21,619 nt of DNA from Pseudomonadota bacterium (GTDB lineage: Bacteria > Pseudomonadota > Gammaproteobacteria > Burkholderiales > Burkholderiaceae_C): contig JAFAGF010000025.1 in the NCBI GenBank assembly GCA_023422975.1, forward strand, positions 1 to 21,619. Reading direction: 5' to 3'. The position numbers and the translations under genes are program-made. Under the pieces are notes generated by a model. It saw only the letters and a list, made by a program, of their open reading frames with translations. It did no database searches and was not told where the DNA came from. Position 1 is the first letter of the stretch; the number at the start of each line of letters is the position of its first letter. Positions 7,624 through 15,255 of this stretch are shown piece after piece.

Positions 7624-7646
7624 GTAGCCCCGCATCGCGGGGCTAC
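7624..7646 (-). terminator. Rho-independent-like terminator after the transmembrane chemoreceptor gene
   Basis: A perfect 10-bp stem, GTAGCCCCGC at 7624-7633 with GCGGGGCTAC at 7637-7646, has a 3-nt loop. On the minus strand it is followed by TTTGTTTGTG, a broken T-tract. It lies 158 bp after the chemoreceptor stop and upstream of the DUF3422 ATG, which supports that shorter start. Confidence 0.65.
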
Positions 7647-7803
7647 GCAGCAAGCGGATGCACCAGCAAAGCTGCTTTCCGCGCACACCACAGTGCGTGC
7701 GTGAAGCCAGCCCACAAGGCCCAATGCACCGCACCAAGCGCTTACTGACAAGGCTAGGTCAGAACATGCCTGCGCAGGCCTAAGCTGGCGCCTGAATGGG
7801 CGC

Positions 7804-9564
7804 TTAAAAAGTTTCCCAATCGTCTTCGCTGTGTGCGGCTGCGGGGCTTGCAGTTTGCTTGGATGGCAAGCGTTTAAGAGCAGCCGCCGCAGGCTGCTTA
7901 GGCGTTTGAGTGGATTTCACCGGACCATTCGCCACAACGGATGCGGCAGAGGTCACCGCTGCGCGCTGGGGAGCCGCTGCGCGGGCGGGTGTGCGAGCCA
8001 CAGTGTTGGTCAACGCCTGCGCGCCCACATTGAAAGCGGCCATGGTTTGCAGCAAACGCTGTGCTTGCTCATCCATCGCATCGGCAGCAGCACTGGACTC
8101 TTCCACCAGCGCCGCATTTTGCTGCGTCATCTGGTCCAGATTGCTCACAGCCTGGTTCACTTGGGCAAAGCCATCGCGTTGCTCATTCGCCGCAGCGGTG
8201 ATCTCGCCAATCAAATCAGTCACGCGGCGCACACTGGCCACAATTTCCTGCATGCTGGCTCCCGCCTGGCCTACTTGGGCAGAGCCTGTTTGCACATTGC
8301 TCACACTGGCCTCAATCAGTCCCTTGATTTCTTTGGCGGCTTCTGCGCTGCGCTGCGCCAGGGTGCGCACTTCTCCGGCCACCACAGCAAAGCCACGACC
8401 TTGCTCTCCAGCGCGTGCTGCTTCTACCGCCGCGTTCAGCGCCAAGATATTGGTCTGGAATGCAATGCTGTCGATCACGCCAATGATGTCGCTGATCTTG
8501 CGGCTGGAGCTGTTGATCTGCTCCATGCTGTGCACCACCTGCTCCACCACATCACCGCCGCGCTCTGCAGCCTGCACAGCGGTGGCCGCCAACTGTGTCG
8601 CCTGCCGCGAGGTGTCTGCCGATTGGTGTACCGTCGCCGTCAGCTGCTCAATGCTTGCCGCTGTTTGCTCCAGGTTGGCTGCTGTTTGCTCGGTGCGTGC
8701 CGACAGATCTTGGTTGCCTCGGGCAATTTCTGTCGCAGCTGACGATACCTCGTTCACACCGCCGCGCACATTGACCACCACGTCCCGCAACCGCTGTGCC
8801 ATGGCATTGAGGGCATTCATCAAGTGACCAAACTCATCCTTGCGCTGCGTTCGGATCTGCGCTGTCAAATCCCCGCTGCCAATGGCCTCGGTCAATTGCA
8901 CCGCTTGCAGCAAGGGACGGGTGATGGTGATCACCAGCCAGCGGGCCATGAGCACACCCACCAGCAACAGCAGTGCAGTGGCCACCCAGCCCACCATGGC
9001 GCTGCGCTGGCGTTTTTCGGCCGCTTGTTTGAGCACCACATCCAGCTGATTCACCTGGTACTGCACAAACGCATCAAACGCTTGCGAATACTGCATACCC
9101 AGAGCCGCATATTCACCAAATGCAAAATTGGCCCGCGCGTTGTAGTCGTCCAGATCCAGATTTTCCTCGACCGCTGCACGGCGGCTTTGCACCTTGGTAC
9201 GGGCTTGCAGCACGCGCTCAAACTGCGTGCGGTCTTCATCCGTTTGCAAGGCTTGCTGCATCGCATTCAAGGCCTCGGTGGTGTTTTGCTGGCGCAAATG
9301 AAAGCGTTTTTCCAGCTCAATCTGCAAACGGTTCTCATTGGTTGCAAACTGGGCAATCCCCAGCTCCAGTCCCGTCATGGCCGCGCCGCGCATATTCTGA
9401 GCCAGTGCAATCTTGCGCTCAATTTGCTGCACATCTTCACGCGCCTGCTCCAATGCATGCTCCGTATTGCTGCGCACCCACAGGTTGGACAACAGCATCA
9501 CGACCAGCAAACCCAAAATAGTTACCCATAGCTTCGGGGCAACGCGCATATTGTGTAGATTCAT
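7804..9564 (-). CDS. Methyl-accepting chemotaxis protein, transmembrane, with CheR-binding tail
   Basis: The product has 586 residues. One membrane helix lies at about 12-30. A periplasmic helical sensor (about 31-189, of four-helix-bundle type, with [19 protein letters not shown]) follows, then a second membrane helix at about 190-214 and a HAMP domain at about 215-265. The signalling domain has its hairpin tip at [20 protein letters not shown] (365-384) and runs to about 512. An Ala/Pro/Thr-rich linker leads to the terminal DWETF, which matches the NWETF-type pentapeptide that tethers CheR/CheB. It should therefore be an inner-membrane receptor coupled to CheA/CheW and able to recruit its own methyltransferase. 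The ligand is unknown. No che genes are in the window. The start has only a weak AAGAGAAA ribosome site. Confidence 0.95.
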   Translation of the reverse strand: MNLHNMRVAPKLWVTILGLLVVMLLSNLWVRSNTEHALEQAREDVQQIERKIALAQNMRGAAMTGLELGIAQFATNENRLQIELEKRFHLRQQNTTEALNAMQQALQTDEDRTQFERVLQARTKVQSRRAAVEENLDLDDYNARANFAFGEYAALGMQYSQAFDAFVQYQVNQLDVVLKQAAEKRQRSAMVGWVATALLLLVGVLMARWLVITITRPLLQAVQLTEAIGSGDLTAQIRTQRKDEFGHLMNALNAMAQRLRDVVVNVRGGVNEVSSAATEIARGNQDLSARTEQTAANLEQTAASIEQLTATVHQSADTSRQATQLAATAVQAAERGGDVVEQVVHSMEQINSSSRKISDIIGVIDSIAFQTNILALNAAVEAARAGEQGRGFAVVAGEVRTLAQRSAEAAKEIKGLIEASVSNVQTGSAQVGQAGASMQEIVASVRRVTDLIGEITAAANEQRDGFAQVNQAVSNLDQMTQQNAALVEESSAAADAMDEQAQRLLQTMAAFNVGAQALTNTVARTPARAAAPQRAAVTSAASVVANGPVKSTQTPKQPAAAALKRLPSKQTASPAAAHSEDDWETF

Positions 9565-9587
9565 AGTGTTGATTTCTCTTGTTCTGA

Positions 9588-9615
9588 CCGTACTCCCCCC
9601 TGACAGGAGGTACGG
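9588..9615. promoter_or_regulatory. Near-palindrome in the chemoreceptor 5' leader
   Basis: CCGTACTCC at 9588-9596 and GGAGGTACGG at 9606-9615 pair with one bulged base around a 9-nt spacer. It lies about 24-51 nt upstream of the ATG. It could be an operator or an RNA hairpin affecting translation. Confidence 0.4.
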
Positions 9616-9861
9616 CAGCGTTAAGCCAAGAGCTCACCACGCCAAACAACCATTGCAGTTGTTCGCAGCCATGTGGTGCAAATTGGTCTGTGCCAATTTA
9701 TGGGGTGTCTGTCTCGTAGCCGATGCCGCAGCGACTGCACGGCAGGCCAATCACTTTGATTCACCTGGTCTTCAACCAGTAAGCCCTCAACGGCGTAATT
9801 ATCGTGTAACTATTTTTTACAATGCAGCCATCGCTAAATACCGTATGCCAAAACGGGATAA

Positions 9862-9887
9862 AAAAAGCGCCCCAAGGGGCGCTTTTT
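9862..9887 (-). terminator. Rho-independent terminator after tctA
   Basis: AAAAAGCGCCCC and GGGGCGCTTTTT form a perfect 12-bp arm pair around AA, the inner G-C pairs opening to a usable loop. A- and T-runs on the outside let it work on the minus strand, 26 bp after the tctA stop, and probably on the plus strand too. Confidence 0.88.
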
Positions 9888-9912
9888 AGCAAGAAGGTAT
9901 CAGCGATGCCGC

Positions 9913-11424
9913 TTACTCTTCCACGAAAGCTTCTTCACGCTTGCTCTTCACAGCAGGCAGTGTCACAACGATCAGCAGTACCACGGCCAGCACCAGCATG
10001 GTGGCGGAGATAGGACGTGTCACAAACACCGACCAGTCACCACGCGACAGCAGCAGGGCACGGCGCAGGTTTTCTTCCATCATCGGGCCCAAGATAAAGC
10101 CCAGCAGCAGTGGTGCAGGTTCAGTGCCCAGCTTGTAGAACAAATAGCCTACAAAGCCGAAGATACCTACCAACCACACGTCGAACTCCGAGTTCTTGGT
10201 ACCGTACACACCGACTGCACAGAACAGCACGATGGCAGGGAACAACCAGCGATAAGGCACGGACAGCAACTTGATCCACATGCCAATCATGGGCAGGTTC
10301 AAGATGATCAGCATGGCGTTACCCAGCCACATCGAAGCGATCAGGCCCCAGAACAGTTCGGGGTTGCTGGTCATCACCTGAGGACCAGGCTGGATGTTGT
10401 GGATGGTCATAGCACCCACCATCAGCGCCATCACGGCGTTGGGTGGAATACCCAGTGTCAGCAGCGGGATGAACGAGGTTTGCGAACCTGCGTTGTTGGC
10501 CGACTCAGGTGCAGTCACACCGCGGATATTGCCTTGACCGAAAGGCACTTCACCAGGACGCAGCTTGGTCTTCTTTTCGATGGTGTACGACGCAAACGCC
10601 GACAGCATCGCACCGCCACCAGGCAAGATACCCAGAGCAGAACCCAGCACCGTGCCGCGCACCATGGCGGGGAACATCAGCTTCAAATCTTGCTTGGAAG
10701 GCATCAGGCCCTTGACCTTGGCCGTGAAGATTTCACGTTCGTCTTCAGGCTTGGATAGGTTGGCAATGATTTCACCGTAACCAAACACACCCATGGCAAT
10801 CACGACGAAGTCGATACCGTCGGTCATCTCAGGAATGTCGAAGCTATAGCGTGCTACGCCGGAGTTCACGTCAGTGCCCACCATGCCGAACAGCAAGCCC
10901 AGCACAATCATGCCCACGGCCTTCAGCAAAGAACCCGAAGCCAGCACCACAGCACCAATCAGGCCCAGCACCATCAGCGAGAAGTATTCCGCAGGGCCAA
11001 ACATGAAGGCAACCTCAGTCAGCGGAGGTGCAAAAGCAGCCAAGATGATGGTGCCCACGCAGCCAGCGAAGAACGAGCCAATACCCGCGGCAGCCAGTGC
11101 AGGCCCTGCCCGTCCCTTGCGCGCCATCTGGTAGCCGTCAATCATCGTCACCACCGACGAAGACTCACCCGGCAAGTTCACCAAAATCGCCGTGGTCGAA
11201 CCACCGTACTGGGCACCGTAATAGATACCGGCCAACATAATCAGCGCAGCCACAGGAGGCAGCGAGTAAGTGGCGGGCAGCAGCATCGCAATCGTGGCGA
11301 CTGGGCCCAAACCGGGCAAGATACCGATCAGCGTACCCAAGATACAGCCGATCAAGCAGTACATCAGGTTCTGGGCGGTGAAAGCCACCCCGAAACCCAT
11401 GGACAAGTGTTCAATCAATTCCAT
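9913..11424 (-). CDS. tctA: Tripartite tricarboxylate transporter, large permease TctA
   Basis: The 503-residue length and about 10-12 hydrophobic segments are typical of TctA. The family signature regions are clear: GTLIGILPGLGPVATIAMLLP near residue 30, GIYYGAQYGGSTTAILVNLPGESSSVVT near 65-95, a second glycine/proline-rich segment GILPGGGAMLSAFASYTIEK (about 263-282), and APESANNAGSQTSFIPLLTLGIPPNAVMALM (about 300-330). It forms the main channel of a sodium- or proton-driven, binding-protein-dependent carboxylate importer together with TctB. A good AGGAGA site lies 8 nt before the ATG. It is the second gene of tctBA, 21 bp after tctB. No TctC-type (Bug family) binding protein is adjacent, so the partner must be encoded elsewhere. 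Confidence 0.95.
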   Translation of the reverse strand: MELIEHLSMGFGVAFTAQNLMYCLIGCILGTLIGILPGLGPVATIAMLLPATYSLPPVAALIMLAGIYYGAQYGGSTTAILVNLPGESSSVVTMIDGYQMARKGRAGPALAAAGIGSFFAGCVGTIILAAFAPPLTEVAFMFGPAEYFSLMVLGLIGAVVLASGSLLKAVGMIVLGLLFGMVGTDVNSGVARYSFDIPEMTDGIDFVVIAMGVFGYGEIIANLSKPEDEREIFTAKVKGLMPSKQDLKLMFPAMVRGTVLGSALGILPGGGAMLSAFASYTIEKKTKLRPGEVPFGQGNIRGVTAPESANNAGSQTSFIPLLTLGIPPNAVMALMVGAMTIHNIQPGPQVMTSNPELFWGLIASMWLGNAMLIILNLPMIGMWIKLLSVPYRWLFPAIVLFCAVGVYGTKNSEFDVWLVGIFGFVGYLFYKLGTEPAPLLLGFILGPMMEENLRRALLLSRGDWSVFVTRPISATMLVLAVVLLIVVTLPAVKSKREEAFVEE

Positions 11425-11445
11425 GATTCAAATCTCCTGGTGGCG

Positions 11446-11934
11446 TTAACCAACAATGAAGGATGGCCACACAGGGAACTGCAAGCTCAGCGCCCAAACG
11501 AACACCGCATAGCTGCCAATCGCCAACACGGTTGCCAACACCAAGCTTTCCTTGAAGTTCACTTCCTTGCGGGCGCAGCTAGCGATCAGCACCAGTGCAT
11601 AAATTGCAACGATCAGGCCAAAACCGGGAATACCCAGCGCAGGCACACCGACCAGCAAAATGCCAAATGCGAAGTTGGCGGCCAGCACGAAGAAGATGGG
11701 ACGCCATGCCCACTTACCGATAGGGTCTCCATCGCTAGGGCCAGACGCCGTAGCCTTGAAGGAGATCACCAGACCAATCAAGCCCAGCAAAATGCCCAAA
11801 ATCATTGGGAAATAGCCAGGGCCCATGCGCGCTGCAGTGCCAACGTTGTATCCATACGCACCAATGGCAAAAGCGCCACCAACGACGAGATACATCAGAC
11901 CTGCAAAAAAGTCTTTTTGACTCTTGATTTTCAC
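11446..11934 (-). CDS. tctB: Tripartite tricarboxylate transporter, small membrane subunit TctB
   Basis: The 162-residue protein has four hydrophobic helices, the usual size and shape for TctB. It begins KSQKDFFAGLMYLVVGGAFAIGAYGYNVGTAARMGPGYFP, and the FFAGL...G-ARMGPGYFP pattern is characteristic of this subunit. The start is GTG, supported by GGGAGA six bases upstream. TctB is the small integral-membrane partner of TctA; the substrate is set by the missing TctC protein. It is the first gene of the pair, downstream of a 246-bp region with inverted repeats. Confidence 0.92.
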   Translation of the reverse strand: MKIKSQKDFFAGLMYLVVGGAFAIGAYGYNVGTAARMGPGYFPMILGILLGLIGLVISFKATASGPSDGDPIGKWAWRPIFFVLAANFAFGILLVGVPALGIPGFGLIVAIYALVLIASCARKEVNFKESLVLATVLAIGSYAVFVWALSLQFPVWPSFIVG

Positions 11935-12000
11935 GAAACGTCTCCCATGAGAGGATTTACGACCGGTGGAATTCTGTAAGCAAAGTTAAAGCAAATTCAT

Positions 12001-12011
12001 GTGGATTCCAC
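12001..12011. promoter_or_regulatory. Small palindrome GTGGA-T-TCCAC upstream of tctB
   Basis: A perfect 5+1+5 palindrome about 67 bp upstream of the tctB start. Its CATGTGGAT half resembles the CATGGTGGAT arm of the larger inverted repeat at 12072-12103. Both could be sites for one regulator of tctBA. Confidence 0.35.
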
Positions 12012-12071
12012 CTACAAAACTGCCAATCTGCGCACACAACCTCCGCCCTTCATAGGCGTTTACCCTTGAAA

Positions 12072-12103
12072 ATCCACCATGTGAGCATTCACACATGGTG
12101 GAT
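12072..12103. promoter_or_regulatory. Perfect 12-bp inverted repeat between gspE-like gene and tctB
   Basis: ATCCACCATGTG at 12072-12083 is the exact reverse complement of CACATGGTGGAT at 12092-12103, with an 8-nt spacer. On the minus strand it lies 78 bp after the ATPase stop and is followed by only four Ts, so it would be a weak terminator. It also lies 138 bp upstream of tctB and could be an operator. The sequence alone does not decide between these. Confidence 0.55.
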
Positions 12104-12180
12104 GTACTGTTCTTTTTTTGTTGGAAAATACGAATCGCGCACAACACACCGCCCATGACGGCAAAGGGCAATGGCAGCCC

Positions 12181-13977
12181 TCAGCGCAACGGTGGCGTGG
12201 CCGCCATCACTTCGGCCAAGGTGGTCACGCCTTCCGCCACGCGCAGCGCACCAGAGACACGCAGGGGCCGCATGCCGTCTTGCACGGCCTGCCGGCGCAG
12301 TACCTCCATGGATGGACTGTGATTAATGTGCTGCTGCAAACTGTCGCTGCCCACCAGCAGCTCATACAAGCCCATGCGCCCCTTAAATCCTGTCATGCGA
12401 CAGGCCTCGCAGCCCACGGGCCGATAAGGCTTGAAAGCGCCCTGAAACTTCCAAGGGCTCATCACCTGCGTCAAAGCCTCTGCCCCCAACTCTGTATCGG
12501 GTTGCTTGCACTGGGGGCACAGCACACGTACCAGCCGCTGCGCCAGCACCCCCAGCAATGTAGCGTTGAGCAAGTAAGGTGGCACACCCAGCTCCATCAA
12601 CCGGCTGACTGCGCTGGGCGCATCGTTGGTGTGCAGCGTAGAAAACACCAAGTGCCCCGTCAGCGCCGCTTGCACCGCCATTTCTGCCGTCGCGGTATCT
12701 CGGATTTCACCCACCATGATGATGTCTGGGTCCTGCCGCATTAGTGCCCGCAACCCTTCCGTGAAGCCAAAATCCAGCTGGGGCTGCACCTGTGTTTGGT
12801 TGAAGGCTGGTTCAATCATTTCGATGGGGTCTTCCACCGTGCTGACATTGACCTCCTCGGTCGCAACCCGTTTGAGGGTGGAGTACAGCGTCGTGGTTTT
12901 GCCCGAGCCTGTGGGCCCTGTCACCAAAATGATGCCGTGCGGGCGTTGCACCAACTGCTCCCAGCGCTGCGCGTCATGCGGCATAAAGCCCAGTTGGTCC
13001 AGCTGCTTGATGGTGTTGTCCGGATCAAAAATACGCATCACCATCTTCTCGCCAAACGCTGTCGGCAAGGTTGAGAGACGCATCTCAATTTCTTCGCCGC
13101 GCGGGTTACGGGTTTTGATGCGCCCATCCAAGGGACGGCGTTTTTCCACCACATCCATGCGCCCCAGGAGTTTGATGCGTGCGATCATCGCATTCAAAAC
13201 TCCCATGGGCATGCGGTAGACCGAATGCAGCACGCCATCAATGCGAAAGCGGATCACGCCCTGTTCGCGCCGTGGCTCCAAATGAATATCACTGGCACGC
13301 TGGTCAAACGCGTACTGCCACAGCCAGTCCACCACCCGGATCACACCCGTGTCATTGGCATCCAGTTGCTTGTTGGTGCGCCCCAGTTCCACCAGTTGTT
13401 CAAAACTCGCCGCTCCGGATGCACCTCCCAGTTTTTGGGCCGATCGCACCGAGTTCGCCAACGCAAAAAACTCGGCCGTATAGCGCTGAATTTCACTCGG
13501 ATTGGCCATCACTCTGCGCACGGACTTACGGGTTTGGCGCTCAATTTCTGGCACCCAGTACTGCACAAAAGGTTCTGCCGTAGCGATGACAATTTCGCTG
13601 CTGCCCACTTGCAGCGGCAACACCTTGTGCCGCTGTGCATACTGGGCACTCATGGCCTCTCCTACGCGCCCCACGTCCACCTTGAGTGGATCAATGCGCT
13701 GGTAGCCCATGCCTGTGGCCGCAGCCACAAAAGCGGTCAGGGCTTCAATGTCCAGAGGCAGACCATCGCTGGCACGCGCTACCCCCACACTGGCAAGCCG
13801 CACCAAAGGATGCTGCGTGCTTTGCGCCACCGAGCAGCGGGCACGTATCCGCTGCGCCTCTGCATCATCCACCACGCCTTGGTCATGCAACCATTGAAGC
13901 ACTTGGGCCCAGTCCAGTGCGCGTTCGGTCTGGGGGTCAACCTTGACGGCATGGTTTGCGGTTTTGATGGGGTGCAT
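12181..13977 (-). CDS. GspE/PulE/PilB-family secretion ATPase (orphan)
   Basis: About 598 residues. An N-terminal GspE-type domain (about 85-180) precedes the ATPase core. Visible motifs are Walker A GPTGSGKT (about 354-361), an Asp box VEDPIE (381-386), Walker B IIMVGEIRD (about 419), a His box STLHTN (446-451), and a zinc tetracysteine with CPQC at 487-490 and CEAC at 523-526. These make it a cytoplasmic hexameric motor ATPase of type II secretion or type IV pilus assembly. No other gsp or pil gene is in the window, so which machine it drives cannot be told. The frame extends 7 codons further to a TTG at 13998. I use the ATG at 13977; neither start has a clear ribosome site. Confidence 0.93.
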   Translation of the reverse strand: MHPIKTANHAVKVDPQTERALDWAQVLQWLHDQGVVDDAEAQRIRARCSVAQSTQHPLVRLASVGVARASDGLPLDIEALTAFVAAATGMGYQRIDPLKVDVGRVGEAMSAQYAQRHKVLPLQVGSSEIVIATAEPFVQYWVPEIERQTRKSVRRVMANPSEIQRYTAEFFALANSVRSAQKLGGASGAASFEQLVELGRTNKQLDANDTGVIRVVDWLWQYAFDQRASDIHLEPRREQGVIRFRIDGVLHSVYRMPMGVLNAMIARIKLLGRMDVVEKRRPLDGRIKTRNPRGEEIEMRLSTLPTAFGEKMVMRIFDPDNTIKQLDQLGFMPHDAQRWEQLVQRPHGIILVTGPTGSGKTTTLYSTLKRVATEEVNVSTVEDPIEMIEPAFNQTQVQPQLDFGFTEGLRALMRQDPDIIMVGEIRDTATAEMAVQAALTGHLVFSTLHTNDAPSAVSRLMELGVPPYLLNATLLGVLAQRLVRVLCPQCKQPDTELGAEALTQVMSPWKFQGAFKPYRPVGCEACRMTGFKGRMGLYELLVGSDSLQQHINHSPSMEVLRRQAVQDGMRPLRVSGALRVAEGVTTLAEVMAATPPLR

Positions 13978-14046
13978 AACAGGCAACAAAGAGTTCAATC
14001 GGCCCAGCTATTGTGCCGCCGTACACTTCGCACCCCTTGTGCGCTG

Positions 14047-14391
14047 TCAGACAAAGGTGTCCAGCTGCCCGCCCAAGGGGCTGTAATGGGTACGCCCTGC
14101 TGGCTGTGCATTCTCGTCACTACTCGATGATGCGCTGCCTTGTTTTTGCTGCATTTGACTTTGGGTTTGTTGCTGCTGCAGCGCCTGAATTTGCGCCTGC
14201 ACCGCCGCGATTTGCGCTTGCAGCAACTCCAGCATTTGCGCTTTCAGCTCGGCCTCCATGTCAGACTCAGAGGTTTCTTTGAGCTTTTCTGTCAACGCTT
14301 TGAGCTTGGTCTGCAACTGCGCAATTTGGCTCGACACATTAGGCTTGCTGGCCGCAGCCCCCGCACTGTGAGAAACACCCGAAATAGACAT
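14047..14391 (-). CDS. FlxA-like small coiled-coil protein
   Basis: The 114-residue product starts MSISGVSHSAG. A central coiled coil (SSQIAQLQTKLKALTEKLKE, then ELLQAQIAAVQAQIQALQQQQ) is followed by a Gln/Ser-rich low-complexity stretch and a short conserved-looking end YSPLGGQLDTFV. The layout, an IAxLQxQLxxLxEKL helix followed by a QxQIxxLQAQIxxLQQQ helix, matches the FlxA-like family. E. coli FlxA is expressed with the flagellar regulon but its role is unknown. I chose the ATG at 14391 because AGGT lies 5 nt before it; the upstream ATG at 14409 has no ribosome site. It is followed about 70 bp later by the ATPase gene on the same strand, but a shared function is speculative. Confidence 0.7.
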   Translation of the reverse strand: MSISGVSHSAGAAASKPNVSSQIAQLQTKLKALTEKLKETSESDMEAELKAQMLELLQAQIAAVQAQIQALQQQQTQSQMQQKQGSASSSSDENAQPAGRTHYSPLGGQLDTFV

Positions 14392-14460
14392 AGCGACCTG
14401 CTGGTTCATGAAGCAATAAAGCGCACAGTGTATGCCTCTGTGTGCACGGGTGGGGCAGCC

Positions 14461-15252
14461 TTACACATCCGTATCAGGCTCTACCTGCTTGAACACCTTG
14501 AGCCACTTGTTGGCAGGCAAGCCCCAGCGGGCCTGCACATCTTCCGCACGGGTTTGTAGCGCCTCGCGTGACAGCGGCGTGGCCACGCGCTGCGCCAGCA
14601 CAATCGTGTTGCCCTCTCGCGTCGGTTTAAAGGCCCAGACATTGCGCGCACCAAAGGCGGCGCTGATTTTGTCCAGACTGCGCTGGTAGCTAGACGCACG
14701 GCCAAACAGGTTCACTGTCATCACCCCTTCCGGGGTCAGCATATTGCGGCAATCAGCATAGAACTCGGCACTGTCGAGCACCGGTGCCGCCGCGTTGTGG
14801 TCATACAAATCCACCTGCAGCGCATCGACCGCACCTTGCCAGCGGGGCTTCAAGATTTCCAACGAAGCATCTGCCAGCACCACTTCCAGCATGTCGTTAT
14901 CGGGCGGCAATTTGAACCAGTTGCGGCAGATATTGACCACCAAGGGATTGATCTCAATCGCCGTGGTGTGCATTTTGAGTTTTTTGTAGTGAAACTTGGT
15001 CAGCGCTGCAGCTCCCAGCCCCAATTGCACCGCTTTGCGCTCGGCAATGCTTTCTGGGTCTGCAAACAGCAGCCACGCCATCATCCGCTGTACATACTCC
15101 AGATCAATCTCAAACGGCGCTTTGAGTTTCATCGAACCCTGCACCCAAGGCGTGCCCAAATGCAAGTAACGCGAGATACCGTCGTCAGACACGCTCACTT
15201 GCGGCATCTCATCTTCGGTTGCGGTGCTGGAAATTCTCTTGCGTGCTGCCAC
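14461..15252 (-). CDS. Spermidine-synthase-fold SAM-dependent methyltransferase-like protein
   Basis: The 263-residue protein has the Rossmann-type core of the spermine/spermidine synthase superfamily: VQLGLGAAALTKF (about 75-87, glycine-rich loop), then the acidic strand end AIEINP (98-103), and a second acidic site VLADASLEIL (125-134). It lacks the aminopropyl-acceptor DSxDP-type loop, having VDLYDHNAAAPVL at 147-159 instead. The first part (about 1-50) does not match the usual N-terminal tetramerisation domain. I therefore read it as a superfamily member of unknown reaction, often annotated as spermidine synthase, rather than a true polyamine enzyme. The start is GTG. Only 3 bp separate it from the upstream glycosylase gene, so the two are very probably co-translated. 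Confidence 0.75.
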   Translation of the reverse strand: MAARKRISSTATEDEMPQVSVSDDGISRYLHLGTPWVQGSMKLKAPFEIDLEYVQRMMAWLLFADPESIAERKAVQLGLGAAALTKFHYKKLKMHTTAIEINPLVVNICRNWFKLPPDNDMLEVVLADASLEILKPRWQGAVDALQVDLYDHNAAAPVLDSAEFYADCRNMLTPEGVMTVNLFGRASSYQRSLDKISAAFGARNVWAFKPTREGNTIVLAQRVATPLSREALQTRAEDVQARWGLPANKWLKVFKQVEPDTDV

Positions 15253-15255
15253 TGC

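Larger units (their letters stand above)
9565..9912. other. Gene-free region upstream of the chemoreceptor with several inverted repeats
   Basis: I see no credible gene in these 348 bp. It holds the tctA terminator (9862-9887) and a run of inverted repeats: 9588-9615 (about 9 bp with a bulge), 9645-9663 (AACAAC/GTTGTT), 9680-9699 (AAATTGG/CCAATTT) and a 5-bp pair near 9766-9780. A minus-strand GATAAT at 9798-9803 could be a -10 box for the chemoreceptor, but no good -35 is found at the right distance. I also saw no clear sigma-28-type flagellar promoter. A long structured leader or a small RNA is possible but unproven. Confidence 0.5.

Noticed and set aside
7549..7737. 63-codon N-terminal extension of the DUF3422 frame
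   Set aside because: The extension is Cys-rich without family character and contains two hairpins. The family start motif begins at 7548.
7831..8827. Overlapping plus-strand frames of about 300 codons antisense to the transmembrane MCP
   Set aside because: Their Cys/Ala/Ser-rich translations follow the complement of the repetitive MCP sequence and match no family.
13999..14046. A common operon or system of FlxA-like protein plus motor ATPase taken as established
   Set aside because: The spacing (about 70 bp) and direction permit it, but no shared motif or partner gene supports it. It is kept as a low-weight finding only.
14461..15252. Annotation as a true spermidine synthase
   Set aside because: The fold matches but the DSxDP-type acceptor loop and normal N-terminal domain are missing, so the reaction should not be assigned by name.
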